56,008 bases of DNA from Oscillospiraceae bacterium (GTDB taxonomy: Bacteria > Bacillota > Clostridia > Christensenellales > Aristaeellaceae), in NCBI GenBank assembly GCA_031255415.1, contig JAIRSO010000034.1:1-56008 (forward strand), written 5' to 3'. Positions 1-8,503 of the stretch are shown piece after piece. The translations under genes were made by a program, and so were the position numbers. Within the stretch, counting starts at the first letter, position 1; each line of letters begins with the position of its first letter. The notes below the pieces were generated by a model. That model saw nothing but the letters and a program-made list of their open reading frames with translations, did not search any database and was not told the DNA's origin.

Positions 1-2
1 AA

Positions 3-119
<117 letters not shown>

Positions 120-189
120 TATGCGCGGGCTGGAGCATTACCAAATTATGTAAAGCACAGCTCTAGTTGATCGTCTGAGGCAGGTAATT

Positions 190-251
190 ATTGGTAGGAA
201 CGCCCCCCCTTGCCGCCTAGCGGCGGCAAGGGGATCAATTACCCTACCAAT
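190..251 (-). terminator. nested large hairpin after the first peptide-importer operon
   Basis: An outer stem (ATTGGTAGG at 190-198 with CCTACCAAT at 243-251) encloses a 12-bp inner stem (206-217 with 222-233) with a four-base loop. It starts directly after the stop codon of the last minus-strand gene at 254. There is no clear U-run after it, so it may be a strong transcript-end hairpin or a small inverted-repeat element rather than a textbook intrinsic terminator. Confidence 0.5.
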
Positions 252-253
252 CC

Positions 254-523
254 TCACCAAAACCGCGCTATCAAGAACACGATCAACCCCATAACGCCTA
301 TGAACGCGACGGCATACGGCAGCGCCAGCGAGAACACGGCTATGATCATCGCGAGCGTGTCCTTCGCACCGAACCGCTCTATCGCTTGCGAGTCCGACGC
401 CTTTTTCCTTCGCGGGCGCGATCCCTTGCCCGCGTGCGGATCCGGATACTTATCGGGCAGATTCGCGTGCCGGATGCGCGCGAGATCCTCTTCAACCCTA
501 TTCCTGCCGAAAAACACGCTCAC
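254..523 (-). CDS. small membrane protein at the end of the peptide-importer operon
   Basis: An 89-residue protein of no recognised family. The N-terminal 55 residues are charged and include a KGSRPRRKK stretch. The C-terminal third (TLAMIIAVFSL to LIVFLIARFW) is a continuous hydrophobic segment of about 32 residues, long enough for one long or two short membrane helices. The start is taken as GTG at 523-521, which overlaps the TGA of the upstream ATPase gene as GTGA and has a purine-rich AAGGGGG just ahead. A longer reading from ATG at 547 is possible. The tight overlap suggests translation coupled to the importer, perhaps as an accessory membrane subunit. That role is inference only. Confidence 0.6.
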   Translation of the reverse strand: MSVFFGRNRVEEDLARIRHANLPDKYPDPHAGKGSRPRRKKASDSQAIERFGAKDTLAMIIAVFSLALPYAVAFIGVMGLIVFLIARFW

Positions 524-1506
524 GCCCCCTTGCCGACCCTGTGGCATTTTACGAAATGCCCCTTCTCCGTTTCGATCGGCTGCGGCTCGACCGTCCTGCA
601 TACGCCCTCGCAATACGCGCACCGCGTGTGGAACCGGCACCCCGGCGGCGGGTTCGACGGCGATGGTATATCCCCCTCGAGCAGAACGCGCTTGCGCTTG
701 CGGTTAAGCTCCGGATCAAACGTGGGCGCGGCAGCCAGCAGCGCCTCCGTGTACGGATGCGTTGGATTGGCGAACAGACGCTCCTTCGGCGCGATCTCGA
801 CCATCTGCCCCAGATACATCACCCCGACCTCGTCGGAGATAAACTTAACGACGGATAGATCGTGCGATATAAATAGATACGTCAGGTTCATCTCCTGCTG
901 CATGTCCTTGAGCAGGTTGATGATCTGCGACTGTATCGATACGTCCAGCGCGGATACCGCCTCGTCGCACACTATAAACTCCGGATTCACCGCCAGCGCC
1001 CTGGCTATGCATATGCGCTGGCGCTGCCCGCCGGAAAACTGATGCGGATACCTCCACGCCTGCTCCGGGAACAGACCGCACTTGCCGATAACCTCGATTA
1101 CCCTCTCGCGCATCTCGCGCTTGTTCGCTACGATCCCGTGCTGAAGCATCGCCTCGCCGACGATCTCCGCGACGGGCAGCCTCGGGTTCAGCGAGCTGTA
1201 CGGGTCCTGGAATATGATCTGCATCTTGGTGCGCAGGGCTTTCATCTCGCGCTTGGAGAGCGTGGATATCTCGCGCCCGGCGAACCTCACGCTGCCGTCC
1301 GTCGGGTTGAGCAAGCGCAGTATCGTCCTGCCCGCGGTCGACTTGCCGCAGCCGGACTCCCCCACCAGCCCCATCACCCTGCCCCGGGGTATTCTAAAGG
1401 AGATATCGTCCACCGCGCGCACGAAACCGGCGGTGCGCCGCATGACGCCTTTCTTTATCGGGAAATACTTCTTAAGGCGCGATACTTCCACCAATGCGTC
1501 AGCCAC
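520..1506 (-). CDS. peptide ABC transporter ATPase, OppF/DppF type
   Basis: A 328-residue cytoplasmic ATPase that would power an oligopeptide or dipeptide importer. It has Walker A GESGCGKST, Q-loop region IIFQDPYSSLNPR, signature [15 protein letters not shown], Walker B IVCDEAVSALD and H-loop ISHDLSVV. It ends with the Cys-containing oligopeptide-transporter C-terminal region (CRFHTRCAYCEGVC). Walker B reads DEAVSALD rather than the usual DEPVSALD. The start is set at GTG 1506: a GGAGGG motif lies seven bases ahead, whereas an ATG 15 bases earlier has no ribosome binding site. It overlaps the preceding ATPase gene by 8 bp and follows it in the operon order binding protein-B-C-D-F. Confidence 0.9.
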   Translation of the reverse strand: MADALVEVSRLKKYFPIKKGVMRRTAGFVRAVDDISFRIPRGRVMGLVGESGCGKSTAGRTILRLLNPTDGSVRFAGREISTLSKREMKALRTKMQIIFQDPYSSLNPRLPVAEIVGEAMLQHGIVANKREMRERVIEVIGKCGLFPEQAWRYPHQFSGGQRQRICIARALAVNPEFIVCDEAVSALDVSIQSQIINLLKDMQQEMNLTYLFISHDLSVVKFISDEVGVMYLGQMVEIAPKERLFANPTHPYTEALLAAAPTFDPELNRKRKRVLLEGDIPSPSNPPPGCRFHTRCAYCEGVCRTVEPQPIETEKGHFVKCHRVGKGA

Positions 1507-2506
1507 GTTGATTCCCTCCATACAGCCAGCACGCTATGTTGTGGCGAGGCTCCACCTCTATCTCCGGGGGATACTCCGCGGCGCATATAGGTTTGGCTCG
1601 CTCGCACCGGGGATGGAACGGGCACCCGCTGGGCTTGTCGCTAAGATCGGGCACGTTGCCGGGTATAACGGTCAGGCGGCTGGCGGTCGTAGCCATATCC
1701 GGCTTGGAGCTGATAAGCCCTATCGTGTATGGATGCAGCGGGTTCCTGAATATCGCGGCCGCGTCCGCCACCTCGGCGACCTTGCCCGCGTACATCACCA
1801 TCACCCGTTCGCTCATCTCGGCTATCACGCCCAGGTCGTGCGTGATGATGATTATCGACGCGCCGATGTCGTGCTTGAGATCGTTCATGAGCGTGAGCAC
1901 CTGCGCCTGTATCGTCACGTCCAGCGCGGTGGTCGGCTCGTCCGCGATGAGCAGCCGGGGCTTGCACGCCAGAGCCATCGCGATCATGACCCGCTGGCGC
2001 ATGCCCCCGGACAGCGCGAAGGGATACTCGTCGGCTATGCGCCTGGGGTTGGGTATCCTCACCCGCTCGAGCATCTCGATGCTGGCTTCGCGCGCCTGCG
2101 CCCGGTTCATGCGCTGATGCAGCATCAGCGCCTCGTCTATCTGCGCGCCGATCCGGAACACGGGATTTAGGCTGGTCATAGGCTCCTGGAATATCAGCGA
2201 GATATCGTTGCCGCGAATCTGGCGCATGCGCGCGTCCGATATTTTCAGCATATCCTCGCCGCCGAACATGATCTCCCCGCCCTCGTACCTGCCCGGCGGG
2301 GTTTCCACCAGCCGCACGATCGACATGCAGGATATCGACTTGCCGCACCCGGACTCCCCCACCACGCCCAGCGTCTCGCCCTCGCCGACATGGAAGCTCA
2401 CGTCGTCCACGGCCTTGACCAGCCCGCTGTCGGTGTAGAAATATGTCTTCAGCCCGCGCACGTCCAGCAGACGCTTGCCGCCGCTTGAGGTATTGTCATT
2501 TTGCAT
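1499..2506 (-). CDS. peptide ABC transporter ATPase, OppD/DppD type
   Basis: A 335-residue partner ATPase of the importer. Motifs in order are Walker A GESGCGKS, Q-loop [11 protein letters not shown], signature [15 protein letters not shown], Walker [14 protein letters not shown] and H-loop ITHDLGV. The C-terminal oligopeptide-transporter domain carries CPFHPRCERAKPIC. Its ATG lies six bases after the stop of the permease gene, and its end overlaps the OppF-type gene. It would form the nucleotide-binding heterodimer with that neighbour at the inner face of the membrane. Confidence 0.9.
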   Translation of the reverse strand: MQNDNTSSGGKRLLDVRGLKTYFYTDSGLVKAVDDVSFHVGEGETLGVVGESGCGKSISCMSIVRLVETPPGRYEGGEIMFGGEDMLKISDARMRQIRGNDISLIFQEPMTSLNPVFRIGAQIDEALMLHQRMNRAQAREASIEMLERVRIPNPRRIADEYPFALSGGMRQRVMIAMALACKPRLLIADEPTTALDVTIQAQVLTLMNDLKHDIGASIIIITHDLGVIAEMSERVMVMYAGKVAEVADAAAIFRNPLHPYTIGLISSKPDMATTASRLTVIPGNVPDLSDKPSGCPFHPRCERAKPICAAEYPPEIEVEPRHNIACWLYGGNQRG

Positions 2507-2512
2507 CCGTCA

Positions 2513-3406
2513 TCACCGCTTCATTTTGGGATCGATCGCGTCGCGCAGCCCGTCGCCCACCAGATTGAAACATATCACCGATAGGAATATCGCGACACCG
2601 GGCGGCACCCAGTACCACCATTTATTCTTGATGACCAGCAGGTCGCGCGCGTCCTGGATCATATTGCCCCAGGTGGGGGTGGGCGGCGATACGCCAAGCC
2701 CCAGGAACGATAGCGACGTTTCGGTCAGTATCACGCTGGCCATGCCCAGCGTCGCGTACACGATGACGTATGCCAGCACGTTGGGCAGCAGATGCTTAAA
2801 TATCCTGTGCGCGTCGCTGATCCCCAGCGCCTCGCACGCCTCCATATACTCCATCTCGCGCAGCGTGAGTATCTGCCCGCGCACGATGCGCGCGACGGTG
2901 GGCCAGGAGAGCAGCGCGAGCGTGAATATCAAAACGGGGATCGAGTTGCCAAATACCATCGCGATAGTCACGCAGACTATCAGGAATGGGAAACTCAAAA
3001 AGATCTCGCACAGCCGCATGATGAACGCGTCCACTACGCCGCCGTAGAATCCCGACAGGCTGCCCATCGTCACGCCTATTAGGCACTGCACCGCCGTCAC
3101 GACCAGCGCGATGCCCAGCGATATCCTCCCGGCGTAGAACAGCCGCGTGAACAGGTCGCGGCCTATCTTGTCCGTGCCCAGCCAGTGCGTGGCGTTGGGG
3201 CGGACGTCGCGCTCGTACATCGCGGTGGACTCCATGCGGTACGGCGAGATCATCGGGACGAATATACAGGCCATCAGTATAATGAACAGCGTGATCAGGC
3301 TGGCTACAGCCAGTTTGTTGCGGCTGAACCGCCAGGCCACGTTGCCCCAGTAGCTTTGCCGCAGATCGCGCTTGACGGGCAGCGCGGCGCTAGCCTTTAG
3401 CTCCAT
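2513..3406 (-). CDS. peptide ABC transporter permease, OppC/DppC type
   Basis: A 297-residue integral membrane permease of the binding-protein-dependent importer. A cytoplasmic N-terminus leads into the first helix (LAVASLITLFIILMACIF). An extracytoplasmic segment containing THWLGTDKIGRDLFTR follows, as is typical of DppC/OppC. The BPD-transporter core carries the EAA-type loop (MEACEALGISDAHRIFKHLLPN), and the C-terminus ends with GDGLRDAIDPKMKR. The start is ATG at 3406, eight bases after a near-perfect GGAGGTGA. An upstream in-frame GTG overlaps that site and is less likely. Confidence 0.9.
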   Translation of the reverse strand: MELKASAALPVKRDLRQSYWGNVAWRFSRNKLAVASLITLFIILMACIFVPMISPYRMESTAMYERDVRPNATHWLGTDKIGRDLFTRLFYAGRISLGIALVVTAVQCLIGVTMGSLSGFYGGVVDAFIMRLCEIFLSFPFLIVCVTIAMVFGNSIPVLIFTLALLSWPTVARIVRGQILTLREMEYMEACEALGISDAHRIFKHLLPNVLAYVIVYATLGMASVILTETSLSFLGLGVSPPTPTWGNMIQDARDLLVIKNKWWYWVPPGVAIFLSVICFNLVGDGLRDAIDPKMKR

Positions 3407-3464
3407 GCGGTGGATCACCTCCGCGTTATAGTGTGCGTATCCCCCGGTATCGTTCCAGCCGCGC

Positions 3465-4433
3465 TTACTCGTACTTGATGCGCGGATCGGCCACGGCGTA
3501 AAGCACGTCCGCGACCAGCGCGCCTACCAGCGTCAGCAGCGAGAGCATCGCGTTAACGCCCAGTATCACGGGATAGTCGCGCGTGTTGACCGCGTCTACG
3601 GAGATCTTGCCCAGCCCCGGGTAAGCGAATATCGTTTCGGTCATGACCGCGCCGGAGAGCAGGCTGGGTATCCAGAACCCCAGCAGCGTGATGATCGGTA
3701 TAATCGCGTTGCGCAGCGCGTGGCGGTAGATGGTCACCTTCTCCTTAAGCCCCTTCGCGCGCGCGGTGCGTATATAGTCCTGCCTTATAACCTCCAGCAT
3801 GCTGGAGCGGGTATAGCGCATGAAGCTGGCGGTGGAAGCGAGCCCCAGCACGACCGCGGGCAGCACGGTATGCCGCGCCACGTCCAACTGGCGCGTCAGC
3901 CACGACGCGTTCCTGGTGAGCAGGTTGTCGCGCATGCCGTACAGAGGGAACAGCCTAAGATCCACCGCGAGGAACTTGAGCAGCAGCAGGCCGAAGAAGA
4001 ACGTGGGCATGCTGATCCCCACCAAAGAGAACACCGTCGCCGCGTTATCCGCCAAAGAGCGCTGGCGCGTCGCGCTGAGCACCCCGATGGGTATGCCTAT
4101 GAGCATGGACAGTATCAGCGCGGAGAACGACAGGATGAACGTCGGGCCGATGAAGTCGCCCAGCAGAGCCGTGACAGGGCGCTTGTGCTTGATCGAGTAG
4201 CCCAGGTTCCCCTGCAGGGCGGAGCCGATCCAGTTGAAGAACTTTTGGTATATCGGCAGTTTGGGGTCGAGGCGCTCGGCGAGGATCGCTTTTTGTTCCG
4301 CCGTGAGGCGCGGGTCCATCATCGTGGTGACGGGTCCGCCGGGAGCGTGCTCCATCAGGAAAAAGAGGATGAGGAGTATGCCCAGGAACACGGGGATGAT
4401 CTGCAGGATGCGCCGCGCCAGGTACGTTCTCAA
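3465..4433 (-). CDS. peptide ABC transporter permease, OppB/DppB type
   Basis: A 322-residue membrane permease, first of the two. The N-terminus (RRILQIIPVFLGILLILFFLM) is the family's first helix. The EAA-type loop reads IRQDYIRTARAKGLKEK and the C-terminus ends VADVLYAVADPRIKYE. The start codon is TTG at 4433-4431, seven bases after GAGGG. It follows the binding-protein gene with a stem-loop between them, a common arrangement that leaves more binding protein than permease. Confidence 0.88.
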   Translation of the reverse strand: MRTYLARRILQIIPVFLGILLILFFLMEHAPGGPVTTMMDPRLTAEQKAILAERLDPKLPIYQKFFNWIGSALQGNLGYSIKHKRPVTALLGDFIGPTFILSFSALILSMLIGIPIGVLSATRQRSLADNAATVFSLVGISMPTFFFGLLLLKFLAVDLRLFPLYGMRDNLLTRNASWLTRQLDVARHTVLPAVVLGLASTASFMRYTRSSMLEVIRQDYIRTARAKGLKEKVTIYRHALRNAIIPIITLLGFWIPSLLSGAVMTETIFAYPGLGKISVDAVNTRDYPVILGVNAMLSLLTLVGALVADVLYAVADPRIKYE

Positions 4434-4488
4434 AGCGATTCCCTCTTTCCAACTCCATAAAAACTACAAAAGATTACGTATAATCCTA

Positions 4489-4516
4489 GCAGGGGCTGAC
4501 AGTGTTCAGCCCCTGC
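4489..4516 (-). terminator. intercistronic stem-loop between binding protein and permease genes
   Basis: An 11-bp perfect stem (4489-4499 with 4506-4516) with a six-base loop lies just downstream of the binding-protein stop codon at 4561 in the minus direction. No continuous U-run follows, so partial termination or protection of the upstream mRNA from 3' decay is more likely than complete termination. Confidence 0.6.
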
Positions 4517-4560
4517 CTGATCGGTTTGCCGTTATCTGAGGATTGTGTCTAGGAAAGCGG

Positions 4561-6222
4561 TTAGTTCAGCGTGTTGAAGCACATGAACGTGTAGCCGTTG
4601 CCCAGATAGCTGGCCACATGGATATTCCCGATGGCCTGCATCGCGTTGAGGTTATCGATGTTGGCGGCCGGCATCGCGACGTCCAGATCGCCCAGTTCCA
4701 GCGCGGCGATCTTGCTTTCGTCGGGAACCATCGTGATGTACACGCCATCGATCTTAACGGCGTTGTCGGGATCCCAATAGTTCTCGTTGGCGCTGAGCAG
4801 GATGAACTGGCTGGGCGCGTAGTCGGTCATGACCAGCGGGCCGCTGCCTACCGGTTCGCTGTTATGCGAGATGAAGCCCTCCATCGTGCCGTCGTCATAT
4901 ATATGCTTGGGCGCGATACCGTATACGAAGTTGGCGATATTCGCGGGGGAGGCTTCCTTGAACGTGAAGGATATCGTGCGCTCGTCGATGATCTCAACGC
5001 CCGAGATGGTCTCGGCCGTGCCGGCCGCGTACTCGTCATAACCTTCCAGACCCATAGCCACGCTAAGGCGCGGGCCGGTGTATTCCGGATGCGCGATCAT
5101 CGTATAGGTGAAGTAGAAATCCTCGCTCGTCATGGGCACGCCGTCGGAGAACGTGATCCCTTCCTTCAGCGTGAAGGTGTAGGTCTTGTTCTCGTTGCTC
5201 AGCTCGTAGTCCGCGATATACGGCACAAACTCGCCCTCGACGCTGGTCCTGATCGGCGATTCAAACACGACTTTGTTGATCCAGGTATCATACACCTTAT
5301 CGGAGTAGATGGGGTTGAATTTGCCGTCGAAGCTCGTCTCGCCCAGCTTGAGGATCTGATCGCCTTCCAGCGTTACATCGCGGATGATATCCGCCCACTC
5401 GGCGTACGTGCCCAGGTCAAGACCCGACACGCGGTTGTTCACGCCCCAGATCTCGGAGCGGTACGCGACGATGGAAGTGGGCACTTCCTCGTTCATCAGC
5501 TTAGCCCATTCCTGATAGATCGCGGCGCGCTTGGCCTGGTCGAACTCCAGTTTCCCGGCCTTGATCAGATCTTGCGCGTGCTCGTTGTAATAGCCGGACG
5601 CGTTGAACCCGCCCGCGCTGAACGCGTCGTAGTCGAACAGTCCGCCCGACGGATCGGGATCCGCGTCCAGAGAGAAGCCCATCGTGTAGATATCAAACAT
5701 CTTTTCGCCTGGCGGCGGCTCCTGGGTCGTGTTCGCGACGGTGTTGAAGTCCATGCGGTTGATCAGCAGGCTTACGCCGATCTGCTTCCATGAGTCGAAG
5801 GCCATGGAGGAGAGCGTTACCGGCCAGGGCGAATCCTCGTATACCAGCCATTCCAGCTCAAGCTTCACGCCGTCGGCGTTGTAGCGGTATCCGTCTTCGC
5901 CAACAGTCCAGCCCGCTTCGTCCAGCAGGGCGGCGGCCTTGTCCAGGTCGAAGGCGTAGTCGTTCAGATCGGATAGATCCGGGAACGCCCATGACGTTGG
6001 CGAGATCGGAGCCAGTCCAACCCGCGCCAGCTCGGTGGAGCCATACTGAGCCAGGATGAAGTTCTCGCGATCCAGCGCGTAGAGCAGGGCTTGCCTTACG
6101 AGCTTGTCGCCCAGTTTCGGGCCTGGCTGGAATTCTTCAGCCATAGCCGCGCTGAACATTGAAAGCGCCATCAACGCCGCGATCAGCAGGGCGAGCGTCT
6201 TTAGGGCAGCGTTCCTTGTCAT
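4561..6222 (-). CDS. family 5 peptide-binding protein with halves in swapped order (apparent circular permutation)
   Basis: A 553-residue exported solute-binding protein. A signal peptide (residues 1-28, cleavage after AMA) has no lipobox cysteine. After it the protein begins with the normal C-terminal half of SBP family 5: GDKLVRQALLYALDREN (38-54), the AALLDEAGW block (97-105) and the final VPTSIVAY region (248-254). At about 285-295 it runs straight into the normal N-terminal half: a FNPIYSD block, TYTFTLKEGITFSDG (347-361) and GSGPLVMTDY. It ends at FMCFNTLN, which in ordinary members directly precedes the VRQA segment. The start at 6222 follows TTTAAGGAGGAAATCTGG. It probably delivers peptides to the adjacent permeases. 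The second importer's binding protein in this window has the ordinary order. Confidence 0.88.
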   Translation of the reverse strand: MTRNAALKTLALLIAALMALSMFSAAMAEEFQPGPKLGDKLVRQALLYALDRENFILAQYGSTELARVGLAPISPTSWAFPDLSDLNDYAFDLDKAAALLDEAGWTVGEDGYRYNADGVKLELEWLVYEDSPWPVTLSSMAFDSWKQIGVSLLINRMDFNTVANTTQEPPPGEKMFDIYTMGFSLDADPDPSGGLFDYDAFSAGGFNASGYYNEHAQDLIKAGKLEFDQAKRAAIYQEWAKLMNEEVPTSIVAYRSEIWGVNNRVSGLDLGTYAEWADIIRDVTLEGDQILKLGETSFDGKFNPIYSDKVYDTWINKVVFESPIRTSVEGEFVPYIADYELSNENKTYTFTLKEGITFSDGVPMTSEDFYFTYTMIAHPEYTGPRLSVAMGLEGYDEYAAGTAETISGVEIIDERTISFTFKEASPANIANFVYGIAPKHIYDDGTMEGFISHNSEPVGSGPLVMTDYAPSQFILLSANENYWDPDNAVKIDGVYITMVPDESKIAALELGDLDVAMPAANIDNLNAMQAIGNIHVASYLGNGYTFMCFNTLN

Positions 6223-6264
6223 CCAGATTTCCTCCTTAAAGCTTAACATAGAATACTCCAGGTT

Positions 6265-6293
6265 ATTATACAGCACCGTTGTTTGAATAGCAA
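6265..6293 (-). promoter_or_regulatory. SigA-type promoter of the first peptide-importer operon
   Basis: On the minus strand TTGCTA (6293-6288) is followed after 17 bases by a perfect TATAAT (6270-6265). The binding-protein ATG lies about 43 bases downstream. The spacing and the -10 are good and the -35 is moderate. Confidence 0.6.
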
Positions 6294-6386
6294 TACCTAT
6301 TCGAGCCAAAATGACAGCGCCGGATTGGCTTGCTGCAATTTTAGCCGAATCCTCCCATATCGGTAACGGCGCTCGTGCATAAATCC

Positions 6387-6436
6387 CGCGCCCGGCGCGT
6401 CATACCGCAATAGACGACGGTATCCGCGCCGGCGCG
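6387..6436 (-). terminator. long imperfect hairpin after the M3 peptidase gene
   Basis: The GC-rich arm 6387-6407 pairs with 6418-6436 over about 19 bp with small bulges. It begins 14 bases after the peptidase stop codon at 6450. In the minus direction the hairpin is followed by a short ATTTAT. It probably ends the monocistronic peptidase transcript. Confidence 0.5.
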
Positions 6437-6449
6437 CGATAGAATAATT

Positions 6450-8144
6450 TTACAGCCGCAGGTTATCCAGCTCGCCGATCACGTGCCTTACGGCGCGCTC
6501 CACCGCTCCCGGTTTGAACGGGTTGGAGAGGTTCGCCAGTTCCAGCAGGCCGAAGTAGCCCTTGCCGCCTCCGGCGCGGCACAGGCGCAGGTAATCCGCC
6601 CACGCTTGATCCGGCTGCTCCTTTATCCTGCCGTACAGCTCGAACGCGCAGGTCTGCGCCAGCGCGTAATCGATGTAATAGAACGGATACAGGAACACGT
6701 GCTGTTTCTGCATCCAGAACCCGCCGCCCTCCAGGAACGCGTTGCCGTCGTAGTCGCGCCACGGCAGGTATTTCTTCTCGATATCGCGCCAGACCTTGCG
6801 CCGGTCGGACGCGCTCATGCCGGGGTTCTCGAACACGCGGTGCTGGAACTCGTCCACGCTGACCAGGTACGGCACCACGCACAGCGCGTCGCACAGATGG
6901 ATATAGCGCGCCTTCGCGGCGTTTTCATCGCCGAACAGCGCGCCCAGCCACGGGTAGGTAAAGTGCTCCATGCCCATGGAGTGGATCTCGTTTATCTCGC
7001 TGGTCGAGTGCCCGTAGGCGAGGATGGGCTGGCTGCGTCCCGCCGTGTATCCGGCGAAAGCGTGTCCGGCCTCGTGGGTTAGGACGCTGACGTCCGCCGC
7101 GGTGCCGTTGAAGTTGGAGAATATGAACGGCGCTTTGTAATCGGGCAGTCCCGTGCAGTAGCCGCCCAGATGTTTGCCGGGGCGCGTGTTCAGGTCGAAC
7201 AGGTTATGATCGAGCATGAAGTCGAAAAACTCGGCGGTCTCGGGGCTTAACTCATGGTACATCCGCTTGCCGATAGGCAGGAGCGCGTCCTCGCCGCCGA
7301 TCGGGTCGGCGTTGCCGTCGGGGAACATGAAGTTCTCGTCGTAGTAGCGCAGTTTATCAACGCCGACGCGTTTGGCTTGCTGTTTCCTATACTCCCACGC
7401 GGCGGGCACTATCACTTCGCGCACCTGATCGCGGAACGCCTCAACGTCCTTGGCGGTATAGTCCACGCGACCCTTATCCGCGTAAGCTAGTTCGATATAA
7501 CTCTTGAAGCCCAGCTTATCGGCCATGCGCAGGCGCACCGCTATGAGTTTATCATAAACCGCGTCCAGCTTATCGGATATATTCTCATAGAGTTTAGCCC
7601 ATTCGCCGAACGCGGCCTTGCGCGTTTCGCGGTCGGGATCCTCCATGTACTTAAGCAGGCCGTAGAAGTTGCATGTCTGGCCTTTAAACTGGACGCTGCA
7701 GGACGCTGCGATCTTTTTATATTCCTCCTTGAGATCGCTCTCCTCGATGGTTTCCTGAACAATCGCCTCGCTCTGCGTGCTGATTTCGGTGCGCGCTTTC
7801 ACGAATAATTCCGCGCCGTACTCGGCCTCGAACTCGGAGCGGAAAGGCGTGGCGAGCAGTTTTTCCAGCGATAGTTTCCTAAGCGGCATCATGCGCGCGA
7901 CCGCGCGGTTGAGGAAGGCCATCTCTTCATTATAGAACGCGTCGGTCGTATCGATCGTCTGGCGGATGCTGGCGATGGTAAACGACGTATTGAACGCGCC
8001 GACCAGCTTATCCTGTTTCAGGTAGGCTTCTCTAGCCTGGGGGTATGTCTTCGCGCGGGCGAATTCATCGATCGCGGATTGGTAAGACTTGCCGACCGAC
8101 TCCACGTCAGGCCGCGTATACGGCAGATCGGAAAACTTCCACAT
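6450..8144 (-). CDS. M3 family oligoendopeptidase (PepF-like)
   Basis: A 564-residue cytoplasmic zinc metallopeptidase. The M3 signature VLTHEAGHAFAGY contains the HEXXH zinc motif at 357-361, and the third ligand region follows in the EINEIHSMGMEHF segment. The length is close to the family norm and there is no signal peptide. M3 oligoendopeptidases cut short imported peptides, which fits the peptide importer next door, although that operon has its own promoter. The start at 8144 follows a GAGGTG motif. Confidence 0.92.
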   Translation of the reverse strand: MWKFSDLPYTRPDVESVGKSYQSAIDEFARAKTYPQAREAYLKQDKLVGAFNTSFTIASIRQTIDTTDAFYNEEMAFLNRAVARMMPLRKLSLEKLLATPFRSEFEAEYGAELFVKARTEISTQSEAIVQETIEESDLKEEYKKIAASCSVQFKGQTCNFYGLLKYMEDPDRETRKAAFGEWAKLYENISDKLDAVYDKLIAVRLRMADKLGFKSYIELAYADKGRVDYTAKDVEAFRDQVREVIVPAAWEYRKQQAKRVGVDKLRYYDENFMFPDGNADPIGGEDALLPIGKRMYHELSPETAEFFDFMLDHNLFDLNTRPGKHLGGYCTGLPDYKAPFIFSNFNGTAADVSVLTHEAGHAFAGYTAGRSQPILAYGHSTSEINEIHSMGMEHFTYPWLGALFGDENAAKARYIHLCDALCVVPYLVSVDEFQHRVFENPGMSASDRRKVWRDIEKKYLPWRDYDGNAFLEGGGFWMQKQHVFLYPFYYIDYALAQTCAFELYGRIKEQPDQAWADYLRLCRAGGGKGYFGLLELANLSNPFKPGAVERAVRHVIGELDNLRL

Positions 8145-8308
8145 GGAACGGCACCTCGCTTGATTGTTATTGCGTGTATCGCGCTGAGGTTAGTGTATGG
8201 GTTGGAATGGGGATTGTCAAGGCGGGGAACGTTCTTGCGGGAGCGAGGGCGAGGACGATTCTCAAGATTCTCAATGAACCAAAATTTCTGAATAGTTCTG
8301 AAACCCTA

Positions 8309-8337
8309 TTGACATATCCCGCGCCGTGTGGTAATAT
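8309..8337 (+). promoter_or_regulatory. strong SigA promoter of the infC-rpmI-rplT operon
   Basis: A perfect TTGACA (8309-8314) is separated by 17 bases from TAATAT (8332-8337). Transcription would begin near 8344, giving an untranslated leader of about 160 bases before infC. The stretch 8145-8308 upstream, behind the divergent peptidase gene, shows no gene. Confidence 0.8.
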
Positions 8338-8343
8338 GCTACT

Positions 8344-8488
8344 ATCGAAGAAGAAGCTGTCCGCTTCTCACCTGGCGGCGCCGCCAGCCAGGTTGATATT
8401 ATGCCAGGGATGCGCCGCGCCCAATCGCGAGCGGAATATCCCGCGCTGGCATATGGGGCGGACGGTTGCGTCCGTCTTTTGTTATGTC
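8344..8488 (+). ncRNA. structured 5' leader of infC, probably an L20-type autoregulatory leader
   Basis: The leader can form CCTGG/CCAGG (8371-8375 with 8388-8392) and a long-range helix in which ATGCCAG plus GGAT (8401-8411) pairs with ATCC and CTGGCAT (8438-8452). The intrinsic-terminator hairpin at 8459-8480 follows. In many Bacillota infC leaders are bound by ribosomal protein L20, which stops expression of infC-rpmI-rplT. Position and architecture match that, but I could not compare it with the family covariance model. Confidence 0.5.
8459..8480 (+). terminator. leader attenuator hairpin upstream of infC
   Basis: CGGACG (8459-8464) pairs with CGTCCG (8469-8474) across a GTTG loop, followed directly by TCTTTT. 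It lies nine bases before the infC ribosome binding site, where premature termination would switch off the operon. Confidence 0.65.
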
Positions 8489-8503
8489 AGGAGGTGCATC
8501 GAT

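Noticed and set aside
4543-5793. Long plus-strand open frame of 416 codons opposite the binding-protein gene
   Set aside because: It is the GC-rich antisense shadow of a clear family 5 binding protein. Similar long shadows occur opposite most genes here.
4561-6222. Broken or chimeric binding-protein pseudogene
   Set aside because: The frame is intact, both halves are complete once, and signal peptide, ribosome binding site and promoter are in place.
8045-8503. Upstream extension of the infC reading frame to 8045
   Set aside because: It runs through the promoter, the leader hairpins and the divergent peptidase gene, and no start with a ribosome binding site exists before ATA 8504.
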